Source of the DNA: Ligustrum vulgare
Lineage: Eukaryota; Streptophyta; Magnoliopsida; Lamiales; Oleaceae
Assembly: GCA_963555705.1 (NCBI GenBank)
Contig: OY743179.1
Location: 17,182,692-17,246,691, forward strand
DNA: 64,000 nucleotides
Direction of reading: 5' to 3'
The position numbers and the translations under genes were made by a program. The notes below the pieces were generated by a model. The model was given only the letters and a program-made list of their open reading frames with translations. It was not told the DNA's origin and ran no database searches. Below are positions 44,478 through 54,743 of the stretch, one piece after another; positions within the stretch are counted from its first letter, which is position 1; each line of letters starts with the position of its first letter.

Positions 44478-47400
44478 TATTATTATTATTATTATTATTA
44501 TTATTTTTAAGAATTATGCTACATGAACAACACTTTGGGATAACAGAGTGAACAACACTCTCGCACAATGTTTAGAAAATCGAAAACTGGTTCGAACCGG
44601 AAAAGACAACGGGTCAAGGGTCAAAAGATCCGATCGGGTCGAACCGATTTTAATTATAACATAAAAAATTATTCCAAAAATCACAAATATATAAAAAAAC
44701 AAGTTATTTTATAAATAAACTAATATTTATTCATTTAGAAAATTAAATTATACACAAAAGTAGCTTAAAAAAAAAAAAAAAAAACTGAAAACCAGGTTTT
44801 AAAACCCGGCCGGTTCCCGGTTGAACCGGTTGAAGACCTGGTTTTCCGGTTAGGTTTTTTTTGGTCGGTTTTTTAGGTGAACCGGACCGGTTTTCCTGCC
44901 AGTTCCCTATTTTCCTGGTCGAACAGGCCGATCCGGTTTTCTAAACATGGCTCTCACATGGGGGTGGGGTCCACACATGTGAGCCCCACCCCCATTTGTT
45001 CACCTTGTTGTTGTTTAAAAGTGTTGTTCATTTAGCACTTTTGTTTTTTTAAATATGAGTATCTATTTGTAAATAATATTTTGAGTTAAAAATATATAAT
45101 ATTTTCGATAAAGAAAGAAAATGGGGACGGTAGAGTGTTCAAGAAGTCACGAGTCGGACAGGGACACGGATACATTACCCTAATGAAATCTCTGAGCAAC
45201 GTAGATTATCTTCAAACGGTCATCTAGATGTCAATTTGATTTTATAATTAGGCCATACTACCTCTCCTATATAATTTTGAACTGGCAGATTCCTCCTTTC
45301 TTGAAAATAATGTCTTGTTTTTAATACAATGTATTTTGTCGTAAAGGAGAAATTTCTAGTTTCTTAGGCATTGAGACAAAGTTATGCCAACTAAAGTTTT
45401 AGGAGACGAATCTTATGCTGCTCATCAGTTTAATAGGCTTTACTTGATTGTTATATTTTTCTATCTCCATCTTGTGTTCTTTGTTCACCAATGGCACAAC
45501 AGATAATTTTCAGACATCTTCAATTCGTACTTCAGATTTACTGGTCTGGAAGCTCCAGTTGCATTGAATCTTAAACAAATCAATCAACTTCTTGCGTTGC
45601 CTAAAGTAATCTCACTGAAGAGAAAAAAATAGGACACTTTCTCTTTAAATTCTGTCATGTAGCAGATGTCATTCTTTTCCTCTATCTTAAAAATGATTCT
45701 CTTTGTATGGATATAACCGTAATTATACTCATTTCTGTCGTATGTGCTTAATATGGAACGGTGAAGTGCTGAGATATTCAAAAAAAGAAAAAACTTCAAA
45801 CAAAAGAGGAAAGGAGGATAGATTTTACCCATTACACATTTTCAAGCTATACCTTATATCCATTTTTCTGATTATGGGTGCCAACTTTTAGATGGCATTG
45901 TTTTTCAATGATGTTTCATCCCAAGGCTTACAATGAAATTCAAAATATTTGACCCTTCAGTCATAAAAATTAGAGAATTGCAATTTAACCATGTTATATT
46001 GTGGTGTGGAATTACGTCAGAAGTGGAGTGATGGATATATATTTTATGATTCTTCTTGTACCCACATATGTGGATATCCCTTGTAATAAACCATGTCCTA
46101 AATTATAAGTGCTGGCATAGTTTTATATTGGTTGTCAACATACTGCAATCCCCCTCGGTAATCCGTGCTTGGGACCGGCTATGAAATAATAAATGCTGGG
46201 TTATTCTTGTTTTATTTGGTTATTCCATGAAGTTATTAAAATTTACTTTGTTTTGCAGGTGTTTTCTGCATTTGGATTTGTCCATAAGATTACTACGTTT
46301 GAGAAGACTGCTGGATTTCAGGTTTGTAATCTAAGAAAACCTTTATAATTTTTTGTTTGGTTTCTTGCTGCTTTAAGGGCTCTAAATCCTATCAAATTTG
46401 ATCTTCCTACCGTTTCCTCTGTTTTGCAGGCTTTGGTGCAGTTTTCTGATTCAGAGACAGCTTCTGCTGCAAAGGATGCCCTTGATGGAAGAAGCATTCC
46501 CAGGTGATGTGGGTTTTATGTTTCGGCTTGGGATGTTCCCCAAACTGTTATGGATCATATGTTTCTAGATGTGGTGCACATACATTGGGGCTGGACATCT
46601 TTCAGGAGTTTTTAAGAGTCTACTGAAGGGGTACATGCATGCTTCTTACCCCATCTCACCTCTCCTTTCTTCAGTTATTACAAGTCACCTTTTCCTTTCA
46701 TACTCAGTCTGTTTGGGTTTGACTGTAATCTATACCATCCTAACATTAAGTTTGTGACCTAGATGAATGATGCCAACGAGTTGTGATTTTAGTTGGGATG
46801 AATGTTGTGAAATATAAAGTAGCAGCAGAATTAGGGATATGAGGAATGATCTGTAGATGAAAGAGAGCAGCAAATAAGCTGTCATCGTGGGTTGGGGATT
46901 TGTTTGAATAACCATACTTGGTTTATATGCTTAATGGACTCGAGTGCAATCTTTGTCTTCTGCCATACTTCTCATTTGTACGGGATGGAAACAGGGCATA
47001 TTGGTAATGCAGAATGTCTTTGGGCTGAACTTAGTTTATAACTCCTGCCATCCATGTTCCTTGAACTTGAGAATATTTTGCATTTCTTTTTTACTTGTTA
47101 TTTGTGAGCCATTTACAAACTTTTAAGGTTTCTTTGTGTTGATTGTGTTGATTTTCTTATCTTGGATGCACTAGGTATCTGATTCCAGAGCTTGGACCAT
47201 GTACCCTGAAGATCACATATTCTGCACATACAGATCTTACTGTGAAATTCCAGAGTCATCGTAGCAGGTAATTGATGTCAAATCTTAATTATGTTACATA
47301 GATCTGAATATAGACAGGCACATATTGGATTTCAGTTATTTTTCTTGTTTTTTCTCATTGGTTTCCGACTGTTTATGATGTATCATGTATAGGTGATTTT

Positions 47401-50400
47401 GTTTCCTTTTGTAAGGTTTATATGTGTTGTACCATTCATGTTGATTGTGCTTTCTATTGATTTAGGGACTATACCAATCCTTTGCTTCCTGTTGCTCCTT
47501 CAGCCATAGATGCAAGTGGTCAGGTAAACCATGGAGAAACTGACGGTGTACCAAATTGTTTAAATTGCTCACATGTGGTTGGCCATCACAGTGAAGTTTG
47601 AGAAATAATGACTCCTAAATTACATGTTTAAGATACTAAGATCTTGATTCTTGCATGTGCTTTTTTCTGCTTTCTCTACTATGAGCATATCTTGAACAAA
47701 TAATGACATCTTGATTGCCGATATAACATCATCACTTGGTAACATGTATATTATGGATTCACTTTCTGGAAACTGCTGGCCAGCCACCACTGATTTAGAT
47801 TTCTTTGAAAAATTGAGTCTCTGGTTGGTATAATTTGATGGCAATCACTTGTCCCCAATGCAGTTCACTTTAGGCGCAGATGGGAAGAAGGCAGAGCCAG
47901 AGAGTAATGTTCTTCTTGCTTCTGTTGAAAACATGCAGTATGCAGTCACACTGGATGTTTTACAGACGGTAACAACATTCCCACTTGAGAAAGCTTCTAG
48001 GATTTTGCTGTTGACTATTCCTTTTTAGTTATTGATGATTCCTTCCTCATATAAATGGGTGTCTCTACAGGTCTTTTCAGCTTTTGGGCCTGTCCTGAAG
48101 ATTGCCATCTTTGACAAGAATGGGGGTCTTCAGGCTTTGATACAGTATCCTGGTAAGATGAATGTGGCAACTTATTCTTGCTCTCAATTGTCAATATAGA
48201 ATTAGTGTTTGATTGTTATTGTAAAAGGCGTTACAGTAGCCTTTTTTATCACCTCACTTGAAAATAGATACTTGATAATCTAAGTTGATGTTCTGTTCGG
48301 TGACCGTCTCAAACGTGATTAAATTTTCTTTAATACAACACACAACTACTGAAGAAGGTCCAAGCTGTTAGTTAAAACTTACTGGGAGGTGGCTTTCATA
48401 ACATCGAGTTTGTTGTAGTTTCTCATTATTTGGTAACAAATATTCCATTGTGTAATTACATTTTTTTAGTTTGAAAATAATTTTTTTACGTCCATGAGCT
48501 ACCTGCTGCAGAAATTTAGAATCAGAATCTAAGTCATCTGCAAAGTTTTGAGTCAAATATGGCACTAATATAATCAGCTTGCAGATGTTCAGACGGCTGT
48601 TGTTGCAAAGGAATCTTTGGAAGGACACTGCATATATGACGGAGGATTTTGCAAGCTTCATATTTCGTATTCTCGGCACACTGATCTCAGTATAAAGGTA
48701 ATATTCATTTGTAAATAAATTTTCAGAACCACAAGTTAGATGTCCTGAAATTTTTTACTTCAATCCATGAAAGGTCTTACCGGCATCCGTTTCATCATCT
48801 CATTAAAGACTCGCATTCATGTTGTTCCCTACTAAGCATGAGATGGATAATTTTTTTGACCAAACCTCCATATATATCCTGCACCTATGTACGTGGGGGG
48901 ACCATCTGGCACATTTTGGCACTTATTTTGAATTTTGAAGCGCTTACATATTTGGTATCTTCACATCACATGTGCTTACATATTTGGTTGGTGGTAGCCT
49001 CTGATGAAACTTTAAGATAACAAGCAGGGGTTAGCTTTTTGTTAATTTTGTCCCATGCTGTAGAAATTCGCAATTTTAAAGCCTTTACCATGTCCATCTG
49101 TTTCTTCTTTCACATCTTTTTTTATTCTATTTTTTTTCCAGTTGATATTGGGGTTAAGAGCATTTTTGGCTAAGCTTAGGAAAACTTAAAATTTACTTGT
49201 AGTAATTTTTTGTTTACAAATTTATTTGGACGGTGCAATTTTTTCTCACTTATAGGAAAAGATGCTTATTTTGAAAGTAACTGTAACTATACTTTCAAAA
49301 CAAGCAACTTATATATGGAAATTTTCCAATAAAGGCATTTATGTATATATAACTTATTTCCTCATAAGTAAACTTTTTAAGCTTACTTTAAGAGTGCTTT
49401 AAGTAAACTATTGGAGTTTTCATACTATAGTCATAGTCAAGTTTGAGAATGCAGCCTACCGAGCAAAATCATAGCTTTACACTTCTGTTGTCTGACCAAT
49501 GGCATCCTACACCCCCGACTGTAGATTTTGTACCCAATTAGTTTTATCCTGGGTCAGTATTTTCTAGTTTCTTTCATGGAACTTCAGTAATTTTTTGGGT
49601 GAATTACATTCTTGACCTTCATCATATTACGAAGATGACTGTGGTTCTATTCCAATGAGAGCATGTTTGGTATGTAGTATTAGGTTGTATTGGATAATAA
49701 AGTTTTTGTCTATGTTTGAGTAAGGTTTATAAATTATTTATGATCAGTCAGATCATTTTTTTATCCACACATGGAATCCACTTATGCACTACTCGTTTCT
49801 ATATATTTTTAATTTAAACTGTTATGCACACTCCACTAATAAGCTTTTAGATTTTTTTTTTTTAATATTGTCCAATGCTATTTAATCCGCCTTACCATTC
49901 ATGGTCATAAAAGTAAAAGGGGTTAATAATCCAATAGGTCACTGAACTTTCTCAAAGGTTTCCACTAGGTCACTGAACTTTAAAAGTTACCCCATTAATC
50001 ACTGAACTTTGGAAATGCCACCCCATCCCATCACTTTAGCAACATCTGTTAACTAACCTAACGTTTTTTTCCTTTTTTGTTTTTTTAATATCGTTACATC
50101 CTATGTGGCAACATTTTTCGACACATGGACGCCAAATGTGAAATAGTTACACACGTGGAAAATCATATTGATTTACCAAACATTTTCTTTTGTTTTCAGT
50201 AAAACGTGTTTAGTAAAATATGATTTTCCACGTGTGTAACAATTCCACATTTGGCGTCCAGGAAAAAGTAGCCACATAGGATGTAACGAAATTAAAAAAA
50301 AAGGGAAAAAAATGTTAGGTTGGTTAACAGATGTTCCTAAAGTGATGGATAGGGTGCCATTTTCAAAGTTCAGTGATTAATGGGGTGATTTTTAAAGTTC

Positions 50401-50920
50401 AGTGACTTGGTGGAAACCTTTGGGAAAGTTCAGTGACCTTTTGGATTATTAACCCAAAGTAAAAGTATTAACTATCCCATATTTTTTACATAAATGTTAT
50501 GTGATATATGTACTTTAGAACTTATCAAGGCTAACATCTAAAATACGGAGCTTACTGTGTTGGTTTCAGGTCAATAATGATAGAAGCAGAGATTATACAG
50601 TCCCCAATACTCCTGTATTGAACTCCCAACCCTCCTTATTAGGGCAGCAACCATATTCAGTCGGAGGTCCCGGTGCTCATCCATACAACGGATCCCAGTA
50701 TACTCCATCCCCTGATGGTCATGCAGTGCCCCAGCCGTCTTCAGGCTGGAATTCGCCTGGTTCAGCAGTTCATTCATCGATGCCTATGCATATGCAAAAT
50801 TACCCTTACAACCCCGCAGGAAGTATGCCTCAAGGGATGGTCCCTGGGATGATGCCGCCGTCTCATAGCCAGGGTGGCCTACCACACTCTGCCCCGATGC
50901 CTCCTTATTATCGTCAATAG
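42801..50920 (+). CDS. PTB: Polypyrimidine tract-binding protein, plant PTB1/PTB2 type
   Basis: Ten coding exons: 42801-42986, 43093-43302, 46259-46321, 46430-46503, 47175-47267, 47466-47523, 47864-47968, 48071-48152, 48585-48697 and 50570-50920. They sum to 1335 nt (444 residues plus TAG). All borders are GT/AG and all phases fit. It has three RRMs. RRM1 (about residues 19-97) starts VLHLRNLPWECTEEELIEL. RRM2 (about 112-200) has NVLLITIEGNDARLVSIDVL and HKITTFEKTAGFQALVQF. RRM3 (about 243-325) has NVLLASVENMQYAVTLDVL and IYDGGFCKLHISYSRHTDLS. A Pro/Gly/Met/Ser-rich tail (329-444) ends YYRQ. Arabidopsis PTB1 and PTB2 are similar in length (about 420-430) and order. They bind CU-rich RNA in nucleus and cytoplasm and control alternative splicing, including their own. 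Introns are expanded by transposons; the first, in the 5' UTR, is about 4.3 kb. ATG 42801 opens the conserved N-terminus. Confidence 0.97.
43450..43507 (+). other. Candidate poison cassette exon in a PTB intron
   Basis: In the intron after the second coding exon, AATGAGCAG/GCACATGTCAAGG could be an acceptor and GAGCTTAT/GTGTGT a weak donor. A pyrimidine-rich TTTGTCTCCTTTCTCC tract follows just after. The 58-nt segment is not a multiple of three; joined to the next exon it would read to a stop within about ten codons. Plant PTB genes are known to self-regulate by such splicing. Here it is an inference only. Confidence 0.3.
43888..44039. mobile_element. MITE in PTB intron
   Basis: The ends AGTCTGTGTTCGATAAC and CTTTTACCAAACACTGACT are inverted repeats. 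The interior contains TTTTAACCACACACATTTTC, the shared signature in reverse. Confidence 0.65.
44262..44414. mobile_element. Tourist-like MITE with TAA duplication
   Basis: The ends GCCCCTGTTTGGTTCTGA and ACCAAACAGAGGC form inverted repeats. The element is flanked by TAA on both sides (44259-44261 and 44415-44417), the target size and sequence of PIF/Harbinger elements. Confidence 0.75.
44422..44508. repeat. (AAT)n/(ATT)n microsatellite, palindromic
   Basis: A run of ATAATAAT switches to ATTATTATT at about 44476, so the two halves are complementary and can fold on themselves. It lies in a PTB intron. Confidence 0.95.
44517..45037. mobile_element. MITE hosting a second MITE
   Basis: The outer ends GCTACATGAACAACACTTT and AAAGTGTTGTTCATTTAGC are inverted repeats with two differences. 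A hAT MITE (44566-44950) is nested within it. Confidence 0.75.
44566..44950. mobile_element. Nested hAT MITE, 385 bp
   Basis: The ends CAATGTTTAGAAAATCG and GGTTTTCTAAACATGG are inverted repeats. Flanks CTCTCGCA (44558-44565) and CTCTCACA (44951-44958) are an 8-bp duplication with one change. Subterminal sequence is rich in GGTTCGAACCGG and CCGG words. Confidence 0.8.
49920..50455. mobile_element. Foldback MULE-like MITE in the last PTB intron
   Basis: Long inverted arms (about 49920-50168 and 50216-50455) start GGGTTAATAATCCAATAGG and end TTGGATTATTAACCC, and share TCACTGAACTTT repeats and GGCGTCCA. Flanking AAAGTAAAAG on both sides (49910-49919 and 50456-50465) is a 10-bp duplication, in the range of Mutator-type elements. 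The interior codes for nothing. Confidence 0.85.
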
Positions 50921-51230
50921 CCCAAACTGCAGATAGACGAAGCCGCGAGATAGTTATGTGCCTTGATCCAGGTTTAAAAGAATGATTATGTAGTTTTGAT
51001 TATGGTATGATATCTTCGGCTGGACGACGTGGAAATTTCTTTGTCGGGATATAAAACCGTTTATCCTTTTTCTTCATATTTTTGTCAGGAGTTCTAATGG
51101 AAGGATTCTGGCACTGGACACATGCCTAAGCAATACTCCATGGATCGTACTGTATATTAATCTTAATATTTAACCACATTTGTGGTCCTGCATGAAATCT
51201 TCTTTGACTTTTCTTGCGTGAATTTGACGT
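50921..51230 (+). other. PTB 3' UTR region
   Basis: Unique, moderately AT-rich sequence follows the TAG stop. No single clear poly(A) signal stands out; the exact transcript end is unknown. Confidence 0.5.
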
Positions 51231-53016
51231 TTTAATGTTTGATGTGGATTTTTTAATTGAGATGCGTGGTTTGAAAGCAACGAGCTCGTCAGTCTGTTCT
51301 GAGTCAAGGCTAAACATAACTTTCATACTGCTCAAATGTCTCGGACTAGTAAATGATTTCTTTTCTGAATATCTAAAATGTTCTTTCCTTCATAAAAATT
51401 CGCACATTCAATATAGAAAAAGGGGGGGGGGGGGGGGTGGAAATTATATTCAAAGTTTAATAGTGGAGTTAGTATTCTCATATTTTCGTCCTTGCATGAC
51501 TGGAAAAATATTTGAAAGGGACCGTGCTTGCGTTTGGAAGGAAATTTTACGAGTATTTACGTGAATGGCTCAATAGATGGATTATGTCCAAAATATTTGA
51601 GGGAAACTCGAAGATTAATGATACTGAAACTTCGTTTTTATACTGAATTTCCCTTTTTCTTTTGATTAGATTTCAAATATGAATTATTGCTAAAGTCTTA
51701 ATTGATTGTGGATAGAGCTTAAGCAAAGCTTGAAATGTTGAAAATCATGAAATGGAGCCACCAAATGTAAGGGAGTTATTGAATTGGGATTTTGAAAAAC
51801 ATTTAAAGATTTTTTTAATGAATTTTTTTTAATAGATTTCATTTGATTTTATTGACTTTTATGAATTTATATAGATTTTTAAAAGACTTTCATAGACATT
51901 TATTTAAAGACTTTCATGAACTTTCAAATATTTTTGTAGATTGATTTAAAAAACTTTCATAAACTTTCAAAGACTTTTAAATATTTTTTTTTTTTTTTTT
52001 TAATAATTGAAAAACTTGAATACAAATAGAATAATTTTCGTATGGTGTGAATATTAATCGTTAATAATATTTATATGTCAAGTGAATTATATATATATAT
52101 ATATATATAAATACGGTTTGTGATAAATAGTTTTAGGACAAAAAAAACATTTGTGATTAAAAAATTGGGGAAAATTAATATCATGTTTGATATCGATATA
52201 AAAATTGTATTATGTTCATAATTTTTTTTGAATATACAAATATTTATAGATTTTGATTGACTTTTAATTAATATTTTTGAATAAACAAATCTCTCTAGAG
52301 AAAATTCTAGAATATCTTTACACAATTATTATTTGTTTTGATACAATTTAATTATTATTTTTCTATAAAATCTTATAAATTTTAGTTGGATTTATTTTCA
52401 TAGAAAAGTTGAAAAAACGATGAAAAAGAAGAGAGCCGAAATATAAAGAAAAAATATAACAAGGTTAAGAGAAGAAAAATAATGATTTGTTTAGTCATAA
52501 GTTTTTATAAATTAGCATGAAAGTAACATGAAAGATGGGAGAAGAATATAGAAGAAACAAAATTATAATTTAAAAGATTTTTTTTTTTTTTTTTTTTTTA
52601 AATCTTTCAAAAACTTGGAGGTTAATGAAAGACAAATTAAGAAATTTTGTGGTTGTACTTTCTGTTTAAAAGTTAGTATGCAAAGAATTTCGTAGGAATT
52701 TTTAAAAGTCATTTATATTTTGAATAACACGAGACTTTTAAAAATCTTTATATAATACACCATAACTTTTATGAACTTTTAGAATGTCCATTAAAATCTT
52801 TATTAAATACCTCAAGATTTTAATGGAGTCTCTAAAGTTTAAATTGAATACGTCTAAACTTTTCAAATTTTTTAAAATCTTTAAAAGTCTTTCAAAATCT
52901 ATATTGAATAAACCCTCCGTAATCTCTTGTAATGTTTTGGTTGGCCCTTTAACCAAATAACTATATAAAAAAAATAAAAATAAAAAAATTCACTTATCAT
53001 ACTCATTTATGCAACT
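51231..53016. other. AT-rich intergenic stretch with possible MITE
   Basis: It contains a 16-G run (51422-51437), a TA run near 52088-52108 and poly-T runs (51982-51998, 52579-52600). From about 51760 to 52915 ACTTTCAAA/TTTTAAAGACTTT words at both sides suggest an old large MITE, but no clean ends were found. No gene. Confidence 0.4.
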
Positions 53017-54728
53017 TGTAGCGACCGAGAATTTCTACGCAATTTAATAATTATTTCAAAGTCTCGAAAATTGTGTCGCTGCAATCTCACTCATTTTAAG
53101 TTAACGTCATGACGCGTTCGTCTAGCCACATCGAGAAATATCGAATTAATTCCATTTTAATAATAAATTCCGAATTTCTAAAATTATATCATTTTACTTA
53201 TTTATTTTATTTCTTTAAAAATCGTCTCAAAATCCGAATCATGTTGAGATCATCTTATCAGATCCATTTTCCAAATTCAGTTGAATTCACGCGTATTATT
53301 TGTCTCGGTTTCGTTTCGTAATTGTCAAATATTCCACATAGATTCCCAATATATATCCTACCTCAAACCAAACTCCCACTAACACAACCCATCCTTCCAC
53401 CAACCCAAGCCCATACCCCGTCGCACCTCCACCTCCTCGTCGCTCGCCCTCTGCCTCCGCTCTCTCTCTCTCTCTACCTTGTGAGAGAGGGGGATATAAT
53501 GTGTATAGATATATGTATATTTTAATTTAAAGTTTTCAAATTTTCAATTTAGTCCTTAAGTTCCAATATGTTTCAATTCGGTCCCTATAGTTTTAAAATC
53601 AATCATATCAGCCCTTTTTATTTTTCAAAATCTATTATTTCAGCCCCCAATTTATTATTCATTTCGAGCTTCGACCCCACTTTTCAAAAATATTCATTTT
53701 TGCCCCCAACTTTCGAATTATCAATTTTAGTCCCCAAATGTTTAAAAGCAATCATTTAAGCCTTCATATTTTAAAGTCTTTCGATTTGGTCCATATTGAT
53801 GATATATACATGTATACGTATATTTATAAAACTCAAGTTTGAAAAGTATTCATTTTAGTCCCTGAACTTTCAAAGTATTCATTTCAGTCCCTGAACTTTC
53901 AAATTATTCATTTTAGTCCATCAACTTTCAAATCATCAATTTAAGTCCCCAAATTGTAATATATCATTTTAAACTATAGATTTCAAAAGACTAATTCGAC
54001 TTGATCTTCTAATTGGCTAGACGAAGCGTACGGAGATTTTAAAGGAGTTAAGTCGTTTCCCGCTCAACTTTACACTCGTCAGATTTAAGGTAGACTCTTA
54101 TCTACAAATTTACGTTTTTCAAAAGTGCGCATCAATAATTATTTGGATTATAAGTTTAGCATGTATGATTGTGTTCATGAGAATTACTTGCTTAAATGCA
54201 TGAGAACTTGAACTTTATGTTCATGAGAATTACTTGCTTAAATGCATGAGAACTTGAACTTTATGTTCATGAGAATTACTTGCTTAAATGCATGAGAACT
54301 TGAACTTTATGTTCATGAGAATACTGGTGATCGTTAGACACCTGAGACTTGAATATCATGATTATGTGTTTTAATTTATAACGTTAAATGATTATTATGC
54401 GCGAGTCTACTGAGTATTTCTATGAAATGCTCAACCCGTTTTTAAAAATCTTTTACAGATTTCGGAGACGGTGGCGAGTGATGGGCAATGACGAAAAATT
54501 ACAAATTGATATTTTTAAAAAGTCGTGAGCTTTGAAATAATTATTTCATTTTATCAAGAATTGTCATTTTTATAAATTTGTACGAATTTACCTATTCCAT
54601 TTGAATTATCGCTAAACTTTTATTCAATAAATGCGATATTTAATATTTAATCATTTTCCGCAACAAAAGTTTTATTCAAGAATTTAGAAAAGTGACGTTC
54701 CCGGCTCCTCGGAACTCGGGGCGTTACA
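53017..54728 (+). repeat. 5' LTR of the Gypsy element
   Basis: 1712 bp, TG...CA. It differs from the 3' LTR by a 2-bp (TC)n length change and a C/T change near 53169; I saw almost nothing else. It includes a CT-rich tract and recurrent ATTTTAGTCCCTGAACTTTC words (53860-53940). Confidence 0.93.
54173..54323 (+). repeat. Three 46-bp tandem repeats in the 5' LTR
   Basis: The unit starts GTTCATGAGAATTACTTGCT and ends GAACTTGAACTTTAT. Three identical copies are followed by a 13-nt start of a fourth. The same array is at 60177-60327 in the other LTR. A partial copy (ACTTGCTTAAATGCATGAGA) lies in the internal region near 55016. Confidence 0.95.
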
Positions 54729-54731
54729 GCT

Positions 54732-54743
54732 TGGTATCAGAGC
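54732..54743 (+). promoter_or_regulatory. Primer-binding site of the Gypsy element
   Basis: TGGTATCAGAGC, complementary to initiator-Met tRNA, begins three nucleotides after the LTR end. Confidence 0.93.

Noticed and set aside
53109..53759. Small ORFs repeated at 59115-59763
   Set aside because: They are duplicate by-products of the two LTR copies and not genes.
54173..54323. Regular 46-bp repeats resembling a CRISPR array
   Set aside because: The repeats are directly tandem with no unique spacers, occur identically in both LTRs of a retrotransposon, and the genome is eukaryotic.
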